NCBI GenBank assembly: GCA_013151535.1
Contig: JAADIC010000026.1
Span: 1 to 5,022 of the forward strand
DNA from: Alphaproteobacteria bacterium
GTDB taxonomy: Bacteria > Pseudomonadota > Alphaproteobacteria > Rhodobacterales > Rhodobacteraceae
Length of the DNA stretch: 5,022 bases
Direction of reading: 5' to 3'
This document shows, one piece after another, positions 1 through 5,022 of this stretch. The translations under genes and the position numbers were made by a program. Under the pieces are notes generated by a model that was given only the letters and a program-made list of their open reading frames with translations, was not told the DNA's origin and did not search any database. Each line of letters opens with the position of its first letter. Positions within the stretch are counted from its first letter, which is position 1.

Positions 1-96
1 GCGGCCACCCGGATCGAGGATACCGCCCTGCCATTCATGTCGCATCTGATCCGGCTGGGGCGTACTGAGCCTTTGAAATTGCAAAGGCGGTCCTAG
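1..96 (+). CDS. Possible C-terminal tail of an unidentified protein (partial, 5' end outside window)
   Basis: Reading from base 1, the frame stays open for 31 codons and stops at TAG 94-96. The peptide begins AATRIEDTALPFMSHLIRLG and ends in a basic tail, KLQRRS. The first 20 codons mostly end in G or C, as in the neighbouring genes; the last ten do so less. The other two plus frames stop earlier, near 51 and 68. If real, the gene converges on pckA, with 29 bases between the two stop codons. I do not recognise the family and give no function. The open frame is short enough to arise by chance, so this is a weak call that rests on codon bias and on the absence of a better minus-strand alternative. 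Confidence 0.35.
   Translation, partial: AATRIEDTALPFMSHLIRLGRTEPLKLQRRS
69..88. terminator. Perfect 7-bp hairpin between convergent genes; weak terminator candidate
   Basis: The arms gcctttg (69-75) and caaaggc (82-88) are perfectly complementary around a 6-base loop. The hairpin lies about 40 bases past the pckA stop on the minus strand, a suitable place for a transcript end. No T-run follows it on either strand, so it does not fit a canonical Rho-independent terminator. It also lies inside the possible coding tail that ends at 96. It could instead protect the 3' end of the pckA mRNA, or be chance. Confidence 0.25.
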
Positions 97-125
97 CAAC
101 TGCATCTCAGTCGCTCAGAATGTCT

Positions 126-1724
126 CTAACCCAGCTTCACCGCTTTCACATCGTCGTCGATATAGGCCTCGTATTGGGTGAAATTCTCGGCGAACATGGC
201 GACCAGACGGGCGGCGTCGCGGTCATAGGTTTCCGGATTGTCCCAGGTGCGGCGCGGATCAAGCAACACGTCGGCCACCCCGTCCACATCTACCGGAACC
301 TCAAAGCCGAAATTCGGGTCAGTGCGAAACTCGACCTCGTTCAGCGTGCCGTTCAGGGCCGCGCTCAGCAATGCGCGTGTGGCACTGATCGGCATGCGTG
401 AACCGGTGCCATAAGCCCCGCCAGTCCAGCCGGTATTGACCAGCCAACAGGTGGCACCCGAACTGGCGATACGTTTCCGCAGCAGATTGCCGTAAACCTC
501 GGGGCGGCGCGGCATGAAGGGCGCGCCGAAACAGGTGGAAAACGTCGGCTGAGGCTCGGTCACGCCCTGTTCGGTGCCTGCCACCTTGGAGGTGAAACCG
601 CTCAGGAAGTGATACATGGCTTGCGCAGGCGTTAGCCGCGAGATCGGCGGCAGCACCCCAAAGGCATCACAGGTCAGCATGATGATATTCTTGGGCTGCC
701 CACCCAATGAGGTTTCCGACGCGTTCGAAATATAATGCAGCGGATAGGCACAGCGCATATTCGCCGTCAGGCTGTCATCCTCAAAATCAAGCGTTTTGGT
801 CTCTGCGTCAAACACCATGTTTTCAATGATGGTGCCGAATTTTTCGGTCGTGGCGTAGATTTCAGGCTCTGCATCTGCCGAAAGGTTGATCGTCTTGGCG
901 TAACACCCGCCCTCAAAGTTGAAGGTGCCGGTGTCAGACCAGCCGTGCTCGTCATCACCGATCAGCACCCGCGAAGGATCAGCCGAAAGCGTGGTCTTGC
1001 CGGTGCCCGACAGCCCGAAGAAAATCGCGGTTTCCGCAGGATCATTCGGCGCATGGTTGGCCGAGCAATGCATCGGCATCACACCCTTGGCGGGCAGCAG
1101 GTAATTCAGCAGCGAGAACACCGATTTCTTGTTCTCGCCCGCATAGGCGGTGCCACCAATCAGGATCAGCTTTTTGTCAAAATTCAGCGCAATCACCGTG
1201 CCCGAGCGGCAGCCATGGCGCGCCGGATCAGCCTGAAAGCTGGGGCAGTTGATGATGGTGTATTCCGGGATGAAACTGTCAAGCTCGTCGCGCGAAGGGC
1301 GGCGCAGCAGGTGGCGGATGAACAGACCATGCCACGCCAGTTCGGTGACCACACGCACGTCAAGGCGATGCTCGGCATCGGCCCCACCATAAAGATCCTG
1401 CACGAAATATTCGCCACCCTTCATATGCGCGATCATGTCCGCATGAAGCACGTCAAAGGCGTCAGGTGCCATCGGCGGATTGTTCTCCCACCAGATCGTA
1501 TCCTTGACCGAGGGCGTATCGACGACAAACTTATCCTTGGGTGAGCGCCCAGTATGTTTGCCCGTCGTCACCAATAGCGATCCCCCCTTGCCAAGGGTGC
1601 TTTCGCCGCGCAGCAGGGATTTTTCAACCAGACTTGGTTCAATGTCGTTGTAATGAACCGCTTGCAGTCCGGTGATCCCCATAGCATCGAGGGTCTGGGA
1701 TGGGTTTACCCGTCCATTCGTCAT
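126..1724 (-). CDS. pckA: Phosphoenolpyruvate carboxykinase (ATP)
   Basis: This is a cytosolic enzyme, EC 4.1.1.49: oxaloacetate + ATP gives PEP + CO2 + ADP, the entry step of gluconeogenesis from TCA-cycle acids. The protein has 532 residues, the usual full length. In order, it shows the oxaloacetate-site arginine in GRSPKDKF (59-66), the metal-site lysines in GENKKS (about 196-201), the metal-ligand histidine in MHCSAN (218-223), the P-loop GLSGTGKTTLS (237-247), the kinase-2 aspartates in LIGDDEHGW (254-262), EGGCYAK (271-277) and the ATP-site arginine in NMRCAYPL (about 322-329). All key residues are present, so it should be active. I chose ATG at 1724 because GGAG lies 7 bases upstream and the N-terminus MTNGRVNPS resembles relatives. 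An in-frame GTG at 1754 would add 10 residues but has no ribosome binding site. It is transcribed away from chvI. In Agrobacterium the pckA next to chvI/chvG is acid-induced; similar control here is inference. Confidence 0.97.
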   Translation of the reverse strand: MTNGRVNPSQTLDAMGITGLQAVHYNDIEPSLVEKSLLRGESTLGKGGSLLVTTGKHTGRSPKDKFVVDTPSVKDTIWWENNPPMAPDAFDVLHADMIAHMKGGEYFVQDLYGGADAEHRLDVRVVTELAWHGLFIRHLLRRPSRDELDSFIPEYTIINCPSFQADPARHGCRSGTVIALNFDKKLILIGGTAYAGENKKSVFSLLNYLLPAKGVMPMHCSANHAPNDPAETAIFFGLSGTGKTTLSADPSRVLIGDDEHGWSDTGTFNFEGGCYAKTINLSADAEPEIYATTEKFGTIIENMVFDAETKTLDFEDDSLTANMRCAYPLHYISNASETSLGGQPKNIIMLTCDAFGVLPPISRLTPAQAMYHFLSGFTSKVAGTEQGVTEPQPTFSTCFGAPFMPRRPEVYGNLLRKRIASSGATCWLVNTGWTGGAYGTGSRMPISATRALLSAALNGTLNEVEFRTDPNFGFEVPVDVDGVADVLLDPRRTWDNPETYDRDAARLVAMFAENFTQYEAYIDDDVKAVKLG

Positions 1725-1731
1725 TTTATCG

Positions 1732-1735
1732 CTCC
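1732..1735 (-). promoter_or_regulatory. Ribosome binding site of pckA (decides the start)
   Basis: On the minus strand, GGAG lies 7 bases before ATG 1724, which is good spacing. The longer reading frame, starting at GTG 1754, has no comparable purine-rich site upstream. This supports the 532-residue form of PckA. Confidence 0.75.
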
Positions 1736-1799
1736 GAATTATCTGCGGCTGCACGCAGGCTGGCGGCCTTTGGTCAAACTTTGTCGCGGGCGCGTTTTG

Positions 1800-1813
1800 A
1801 TCCGGAACCGGAT
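1800..1813. repeat. 14-bp dyad ATCCGG-AA-CCGGAT in the pckA leader region
   Basis: Two 6-base arms are perfectly inverted around AA. The dyad lies 76 bases upstream of the pckA start. With only two bases between the arms, it looks more like a site for a dimeric regulator than a stable RNA hairpin. If pckA transcription starts further upstream, the dyad would be in the mRNA leader. No regulator is assigned. Confidence 0.4.
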
Positions 1814-1845
1814 GACGCAGCGTCCACTTGGGTGAAGTCGCGCTC

Positions 1846-1873
1846 TGTATACCATGAGATACCGTGAGATAAA
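1846..1873 (-). promoter_or_regulatory. Candidate pckA promoter
   Basis: On the minus strand, TATACA (plus 1846-1851) could be a -10 element, with TTTATC (plus 1868-1873) 16 bases upstream as a poor -35. The predicted mRNA would have a leader of roughly 115 bases. The -10 matches the sigma-70 consensus at four of six positions; the -35 is weak, so the promoter would need an activator or is not the real one. The 10-bp tandem repeat at 1851-1870 fills the spacer, where a bound regulator would directly block or reshape RNA polymerase binding. Confidence 0.25.
1851..1870. repeat. 10-bp tandem direct repeat, possible regulator site
   Basis: accatgagat (1851-1860) is followed at once by accgtgagat (1861-1870), with one mismatch in ten. 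A 10-base period puts both copies on the same face of the helix. OmpR/PhoB-family regulators such as ChvI bind head-to-tail to direct repeats of about this spacing. The repeat is seen directly; that ChvI or any other protein binds it is inference. Confidence 0.5.
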
Positions 1874-1906
1874 GGGTCGCTTAAAGCCCTATTTTCGGAA
1901 GAAATG

Positions 1907-1920
1907 CGCGGATTTCCGCG
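1907..1920. repeat. Inverted repeat CGCGGA-TT-TCCGCG
   Basis: Two 6-base arms, cgcgga (1907-1912) and tccgcg (1915-1920), flank TT. The dyad sits just before the AT-rich patch, near the middle of the divergent region. It could be an operator half-site pair or a small cruciform. No regulator is recognised. Confidence 0.35.
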
Positions 1921-1982
1921 ACAAATTAGTCATATATTATCCAATTGGGTCTTTGTTTGGCGGTGTGAATACCTCGATTGCG

Positions 1983-1996
1983 CAGTTAACAGTTGA
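1983..1996. repeat. 7-bp tandem repeat upstream of chvI
   Basis: CAGTTAA (1983-1989) is followed directly by CAGTTGA (1990-1996), with one mismatch. It runs into the candidate -35 element of chvI (1993-1998), where an activator could contact RNA polymerase. With only seven bases per copy, chance is a real possibility. Confidence 0.35.
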
Positions 1997-2021
1997 TTCG
2001 CGGGCGTAAAAGGCGGAAAAT
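1993..2021 (+). promoter_or_regulatory. Candidate promoter of the chvI-chvG-hprK-rapZ operon
   Basis: TTGATT (1993-1998) and GAAAAT (2016-2021) are 17 bases apart and each match the sigma-70 consensus at four of six positions. Transcription would start near 2028, giving a leader of about 34 bases before the chvI ATG. This is the best-spaced pair I found on this side. The AT-rich patch with TATATTAT at 1933-1940 is an alternative -10 region, but it lacks a good -35. Confidence 0.35.
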
Positions 2022-2047
2022 GCCGAAAAAACAATAACAGAGCAGTA

Positions 2048-2053
2048 AAGGGG
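2048..2053 (+). promoter_or_regulatory. Ribosome binding site of chvI
   Basis: AAGGGG lies 8 bases upstream of ATG 2062. It is the only strong Shine-Dalgarno sequence seen in the four-gene operon. The later genes begin inside overlaps with weak sites, so much of their translation probably depends on ribosomes arriving from upstream. Confidence 0.7.
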
Positions 2054-2061
2054 CAAGCGAC

Positions 2062-2763
2062 ATGTCGACGATCGCTTTAGTTGATGATGACAGGAACATC
2101 CTGACATCAGTATCCATGACACTCGAAGCCGAAGGATACAACGTCGTTACTTATAATGACGGGCAATCAGCACTGGACGGGTTCGGAACCAAGTTCCCCG
2201 ACATTGCTGTTCTGGATATCAAGATGCCGCGTATGGACGGCATGGATTTGCTGCACCGTATCCGGCAAAAATCCGATATGCCGGTGATTTTCCTGACCTC
2301 CAAAGATGATGAAATCGATGAGGTTTTGGGCCTGCGCATGGGGGCGGACGATTATGTGCGCAAACCTTTCAGCCAGCGCCTGCTGGTCGAACGCATCCGC
2401 GCCATTCTGCGCCGTCAGGAGGCGATTGCCTCGGACAGCACGAACGATCCCGCCGAAAGCAAATTGATCGAGCGTGGTTCGCTGGTCATGGACCCGCTGC
2501 GCCATTCGGTGCTGTGGAAAGGCGCAAGCGTCAATCTGACGGTCACCGAATTCCTGCTGTTGCAGGCGCTGGCCACACGGCCCGGTTTTGTCAAAAGCCG
2601 CGATCAGTTGATGGATGTGGCCTATGACGATCAAGTCTATGTGGATGACCGCACGATTGACAGCCACATCAAGCGCCTGCGCAAGAAAATGCGCTCGGTC
2701 GATGATGATTTTTCGTCCATCGAAACGCTTTACGGTATCGGATACCGGTACACAGAGGCATGA
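2062..2763 (+). CDS. chvI: Two-component response regulator ChvI (OmpR/PhoB family)
   Basis: This cytosolic transcription factor of 233 residues is phosphorylated by ChvG. The receiver domain spans about 3-115: acidic pocket D8-D10, phospho-acceptor D52 in VLDIKMP, switch threonine T79 in FLTSKDD, and the conserved K101-P102. A linker of about 20 residues leads to the C-terminal winged helix (about 136-232), whose recognition helix lies near VDDRTIDSHIKRLRKKM (194-210); the protein ends in the typical YGIGYRY wing. All phosphorylation residues are intact. In Rhizobiales the orthologues (ChvI, BvrR) control envelope, acid-response, motility and exopolysaccharide genes; the same regulon here is inference. 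It is the first gene of the operon and is transcribed away from pckA. Its TGA overlaps the chvG ATG. The ATG at 2062 is supported by AAGGGG upstream and by the usual N-terminus. Confidence 0.95.
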   Translation: MSTIALVDDDRNILTSVSMTLEAEGYNVVTYNDGQSALDGFGTKFPDIAVLDIKMPRMDGMDLLHRIRQKSDMPVIFLTSKDDEIDEVLGLRMGADDYVRKPFSQRLLVERIRAILRRQEAIASDSTNDPAESKLIERGSLVMDPLRHSVLWKGASVNLTVTEFLLLQALATRPGFVKSRDQLMDVAYDDQVYVDDRTIDSHIKRLRKKMRSVDDDFSSIETLYGIGYRYTEA

Positions 2764-4475
2764 ACGTAGTGTCGGAAATCGACGCAAACAAAGCTGAAAA
2801 AACCGACCCGCCGGAAATCATTCTGGGCGATGATTGGGACGAGCGCGCCAAAACCGATGAACCGGTCGAAGAAGCGGCGCGCGAAAAACGCCGCTGGATT
2901 TCGATGAATTCCTCGCCTCTGGCGCGCAAGATCATCACCTTCAACCTGCTGGCGCTGGTCGTGCTGGTGGGCGGCGTTCTGTACCTGAACCAGTTTCGTG
3001 AGGGGCTGGTGGAGCAACGCGAACGCAGCCTTGTGACCCAGGCGAAACTGATTTCAAAGGTGTTCGAGGCAAAGCTGCCCTCTTTCGGGGCAGACCTTGC
3101 CAACGGCACGCCCATGGCGACATTGGCCGACCTCAACCTGCCGGTCGGGGTTGAGGTGTTCGTGTTTGATGCCAGTGAAAAGATGGTGGCCACAACCCTC
3201 GGCCTGACACGCGAAGGCGCGGCGGGCAAGGCCACAGAAACTAGCGCCCAATATGGCACCTTCATCACGGATTTCCTGAACCTGATCTGGGAAAAATCAA
3301 CGGGATTGTTTGGTACGAACGACGAAACGAAAGTGTTGAATGCCAAAGAACTGGCCGTGCAGGCGGTGCCGTTCGCGCTGGCGGGTCAAACCAAAAGCAA
3401 GAATTTCAGCGATGCAAATGACGGCATTTTGTTTGCGGTCGCCACGCCAATTGCCCGCGATGGGCAGGTGCTGGGGGCGTTGGTGCTGACCACGGTTTCG
3501 GGCGAGATTGACGACATGGCCCGGGCCGAGCGCGAACAGGTTTTGCAGATGTTCGTGATCGCCATTCTGGTGTCGATCGGCCTGTCGCTGGTGCTGGCCA
3601 GCACCATTGCGAACCCTTTGCGCGATCTGGCAGCGGCGGCTGAACTCGGCAAAAACCGCAACGCCCGCAAGATGAGCCCGCGACGCATCCGCATCCCCGA
3701 TATGACCGGGCGGCCCGATGAAATCGGGCGTTTGTCGGGCGCGCTGCGCGGGATGATCGCAGCCCTTTATGACCGGATTGAAAGCAACGAACAATTCGCC
3801 GCCGATGTGGCGCATGAAATCAAGAACCCGCTGGCCTCGTTGCGCTCGGCTGTTGACACCATGCGGATCGCCAAAAACGACGTGCAGCGCGACAAACTGC
3901 TTGCGGTCATTGAACATGACGTGATCCGGCTTGATCGTCTGGTGTCGGACATCTCGAACGCCTCTCGCTTGGACAGCGAACTGGTGAAAGAGGAAATGCT
4001 GTCCTTCAATCTGGTGGGCATGCTGCGAAACCTGTCGGAATATCACGCCCAACTGGCGCAAGAGATTGGGGCCGAATTTATCGCCGACCTACCCGAAGGC
4101 CCGATCATCATTCAAGGTCTCGAGGCGCGGTTGGCGCAGGTTTTTGTGAACCTTCTGACCAACGCGATTTCGTTCTGCCAAGAAGGTGATGCCGTGCGTA
4201 TCTGGGCCCGTAAACGCGACAACCGGGTGCTGATCGTGGTCGAAGATACCGGCCCCGGCATCCCCGAAGAAGCCTTGGCGAAAATCTTCAAACGGTTCTA
4301 TTCCGAGCGCCCACAAACCGATTTTGGCAACCATTCGGGCCTTGGTCTGGCGATTTCACGCCAGATTGTCGAAGCCCATGGCGGCGTGATCTGGGCCGAA
4401 AATATCCGCCCGACCGAGTATGATCCGACTTCCGAACCGCTGGGTGCGCGGTTTGTTGTCGGCCTGCCGGTGTGA
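2760..4475 (+). CDS. chvG: Two-component sensor histidine kinase ChvG
   Basis: This inner-membrane sensor kinase of 571 residues is the partner of ChvI. A charged cytosolic tail (1-57) precedes TM1 (about 58-77). A periplasmic sensor region of about 185 residues follows, then TM2 (about 262-283) and a HAMP linker (about 284-340). The HisKA domain carries the phospho-acceptor H352 in VAHEIKNPL; the HExxN pattern suggests phosphatase activity as well. The ATPase domain has the N-box NLLTNA (464-469), G1 DTGPGIP (496-502), F-box IFKRFYSERP (509-518) and G2 HSGLGLAIS (525-533). It appears complete. In rhizobia the periplasmic protein ExoR represses ChvG and is degraded in acid; no exoR lies in this window. 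The ATG at 2760 overlaps the chvI stop (ATGA), implying translational coupling. An internal ATG at 2904 would remove 48 residues and still leave TM1, but the coupled start is more likely. The gene overlaps hprK by four bases. Confidence 0.94.
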   Translation: MNVVSEIDANKAEKTDPPEIILGDDWDERAKTDEPVEEAAREKRRWISMNSSPLARKIITFNLLALVVLVGGVLYLNQFREGLVEQRERSLVTQAKLISKVFEAKLPSFGADLANGTPMATLADLNLPVGVEVFVFDASEKMVATTLGLTREGAAGKATETSAQYGTFITDFLNLIWEKSTGLFGTNDETKVLNAKELAVQAVPFALAGQTKSKNFSDANDGILFAVATPIARDGQVLGALVLTTVSGEIDDMARAEREQVLQMFVIAILVSIGLSLVLASTIANPLRDLAAAAELGKNRNARKMSPRRIRIPDMTGRPDEIGRLSGALRGMIAALYDRIESNEQFAADVAHEIKNPLASLRSAVDTMRIAKNDVQRDKLLAVIEHDVIRLDRLVSDISNASRLDSELVKEEMLSFNLVGMLRNLSEYHAQLAQEIGAEFIADLPEGPIIIQGLEARLAQVFVNLLTNAISFCQEGDAVRIWARKRDNRVLIVVEDTGPGIPEEALAKIFKRFYSERPQTDFGNHSGLGLAISRQIVEAHGGVIWAENIRPTEYDPTSEPLGARFVVGLPV

Positions 4476-4900
4476 GCGCGGTCGCACAAGAAACCCTCCA
4501 TGCCAGTTCGGTCGCCGTTTCCGGCAAGGCTGTCCTGATCCTTGGCCCGTCCGGTTCCGGCAAATCCGGCCTGGCGCTTGATCTGATCTCGCGCGGGGCC
4601 GAGTTGGTGTCGGATGATCGCACGCGTATCGCCCTGCAAGGCGGGAAACCCGTCGGTTTTGCACCCGACAGTATTCGTGGTAAAATCGAAGCGCGCGGCA
4701 TCGGCATTCTGCGCGGCCCGGCGGTTGGGCCGGTTGCGGTTGCACTGGTTGTCGATCTCGGGAAACCCGAAGCAAACCGCCTGCCTGCCCCCAGAACAAT
4801 GACAATTCTGGGAACGGAAATTGATTTGCTTCACGGGGCCGAAGTGCCAAACTTGGCGGCGGCAATCCTCTTCTTTCTGAAAGGCGGCAGGTTGGTCTGA
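4472..4900 (+). CDS. hprK: HPr kinase, short alphaproteobacterial form
   Basis: This cytosolic P-loop kinase of 142 residues phosphorylates the PTS carrier protein HPr on its regulatory serine. The P-loop GPSGSGKS is at 25-32. ELVSDDRTRI (44-53) carries the acidic pair D48-D49, matching the catalytic/metal region of the family, and KIEARGIGIL (71-80) matches the HPr kinase signature region. Firmicute HprK has about 310 residues with an N-terminal domain; this protein is only the catalytic domain, as is normal for alphaproteobacteria, so it is not a truncation. The GTG start at 4472 overlaps the chvG TGA (GTGA). There is no clear ribosome binding site, so coupling to chvG is likely; nearby ATG triplets are out of frame. 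Its operon with chvG/chvI and rapZ suggests a role in the nitrogen-type, regulatory PTS rather than sugar uptake. Whether it also dephosphorylates HPr cannot be read from the sequence. Confidence 0.9.
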   Translation: MSAVAQETLHASSVAVSGKAVLILGPSGSGKSGLALDLISRGAELVSDDRTRIALQGGKPVGFAPDSIRGKIEARGIGILRGPAVGPVAVALVVDLGKPEANRLPAPRTMTILGTEIDLLHGAEVPNLAAAILFFLKGGRLV

Positions 4901-5022
4901 TGACGACAAGCGCACCCCAAACCGACGCTCTGAAAATCGTGCTGGTCACCGGCCCGTCAGGTGCCGGGCGCTCAACCGCGATCCACGCGCTCGAGGATCT
5001 GGGCTATGAAGCGATAGACAAC
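4900..5022 (+). CDS. rapZ: RapZ/YvcJ-family nucleotide-binding protein (partial, 3' end outside window)
   Basis: The first 41 codons are present and the frame is open to the window edge. The ATG at 4900 shares its A with the hprK TGA (TGATG). After a short N-terminal stretch comes a hydrophobic strand, KIVLVTG, the P-loop-like GPSGAGRS (18-25), then TAIHALEDLGYEAIDN (26-41), which matches the family pattern of a loop followed by ALED-G and a D-N pair. The usual Walker A lysine is an arginine (R24). Members bind nucleotides; E. coli RapZ is an adaptor that delivers the small RNA GlmZ to RNase E in amino-sugar control, but that role need not apply here. In alphaproteobacteria the gene commonly sits between hprK and PTS EIIA/HPr genes, which I would expect just beyond the right edge. 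The N-terminus is diagnostic enough for a family call, but not for function. Confidence 0.85.
   Translation, partial: MTTSAPQTDALKIVLVTGPSGAGRSTAIHALEDLGYEAIDN

Larger units (their letters stand above)
1725..2061. promoter_or_regulatory. Divergent pckA/chvI intergenic regulatory region
   Basis: These 337 bases separate the diverging start codons of pckA and chvI, and I see no credible gene in them. The pckA-proximal half is GC-rich and holds a 14-bp dyad at 1800-1813. The middle holds a 10-bp tandem repeat at 1851-1870 and a CGCGGA/TCCGCG dyad at 1907-1920. An AT-rich patch lies at about 1921-1945. The chvI-proximal part has a 7-bp tandem repeat at 1983-1996 and the best chvI promoter candidate. 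Both transcripts must start in or near this segment, so it is the natural place for shared control of the two genes. ChvI autoregulation would fit but is not shown by sequence alone. Confidence 0.8.

Noticed and set aside
36..38. A minus-strand ATG at 38 starting a gene that leaves the window at base 1
   Set aside because: Only 12 codons are visible, with no ribosome binding site, and the plus-strand frame has more gene-like codon use.
735..1544. A 269-codon open frame on the plus strand opposite pckA
   Set aside because: It lies entirely antisense to a pckA gene with every active-site motif intact. Its translation is rich in R, H and G with no recognisable domain, typical of an antisense frame of a GC-rich gene.
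1725..1754. A ten-residue N-terminal extension of PckA from GTG 1754
   Set aside because: No ribosome binding site precedes the GTG, while GGAG is well placed for ATG 1724; the shorter N-terminus also matches the family's normal length.
1653..1835. A 60-codon plus-strand frame reaching from the 5' end of pckA into the intergenic region
   Set aside because: It is mostly antisense to the pckA start and leader, has no ribosome binding site and no recognisable features.
1945..1973. TTGGGT and AATACC, 17 bases apart, as a chvI promoter
   Set aside because: The spacing is good but the -10 match is poor, and the pair at 1993-2021 fits better and lies closer to the gene.
2167..3346. Two long minus-strand open frames (2167-2787 and 2669-3346) across the chvI/chvG junction
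   Set aside because: Both are antisense to chvI and chvG, show no domain and have no start context.
3297..4061. A 254-codon open frame on the minus strand inside chvG
   Set aside because: It is antisense to conserved ChvG domains; its composition (many Q, H and R) and lack of a ribosome binding site mark it as a shadow frame.
4298..4949. Overlapping minus-strand open frames across the chvG end, hprK and the rapZ start
   Set aside because: Three frames overlap each other and oppose well-supported genes; low-complexity arginine- and proline-rich translations suggest chance.
1..5022. An undescribed mobile, defence or RNA-based system
   Set aside because: I looked on both strands for insertion-sequence ends, CRISPR-like spaced repeats, tRNA-like folds, riboswitch-like leaders and unusual composition and saw none. 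Four of the genes are complete or near-complete members of known families in a known order, and the fifth is a recognisable N-terminus.

Overview
The window looks like chromosomal DNA from an alphaproteobacterium, most likely Rhodobacterales (Rhodobacteraceae, roseobacter/Rhodobacter type). The basis is the gene order pckA <-> chvI-chvG-hprK-rapZ, the short one-domain HprK, and the GC-rich third codon positions. The family assignment comes from recognising protein sequences and gene order; no search was run.

Layout. Positions 1-96 may hold the last 31 codons of an unidentified plus-strand gene that converges on pckA. Positions 126-1724 (minus) are a complete ATP-dependent phosphoenolpyruvate carboxykinase. 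Positions 1725-2061 are a 337-bp divergent regulatory region with no gene. It holds a 10-bp tandem repeat, a 7-bp tandem repeat, two short dyads and candidate promoters for both sides. From 2062 to the right edge, four plus-strand genes follow with no space between them: chvI (response regulator), chvG (sensor kinase), hprK (HPr kinase) and the first 41 codons of rapZ. The three junctions are ATGA, GTGA and TGATG overlaps, so this is one translationally coupled operon. By analogy with related genomes it probably continues to the right into PTS genes (EIIA, HPr, EI).

How the genes work together. ChvG/ChvI (ExoS/ChvI, BvrS/BvrR in other alphaproteobacteria) is an envelope and acid-stress two-component system. 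HprK phosphorylates the PTS carrier HPr on serine, and RapZ-family proteins are P-loop nucleotide-binding regulators. PckA makes PEP, the phosphate donor of the PTS, from oxaloacetate. The locus therefore puts envelope/pH sensing, the regulatory PTS and the gluconeogenic source of PEP side by side. This arrangement is already known in alphaproteobacteria.

I found no undescribed system: no mobile element, CRISPR array, RNA gene or broken gene. The points most worth a second look are the repeats in the pckA/chvI divergent region and the arginine that replaces the usual Walker A lysine in RapZ.
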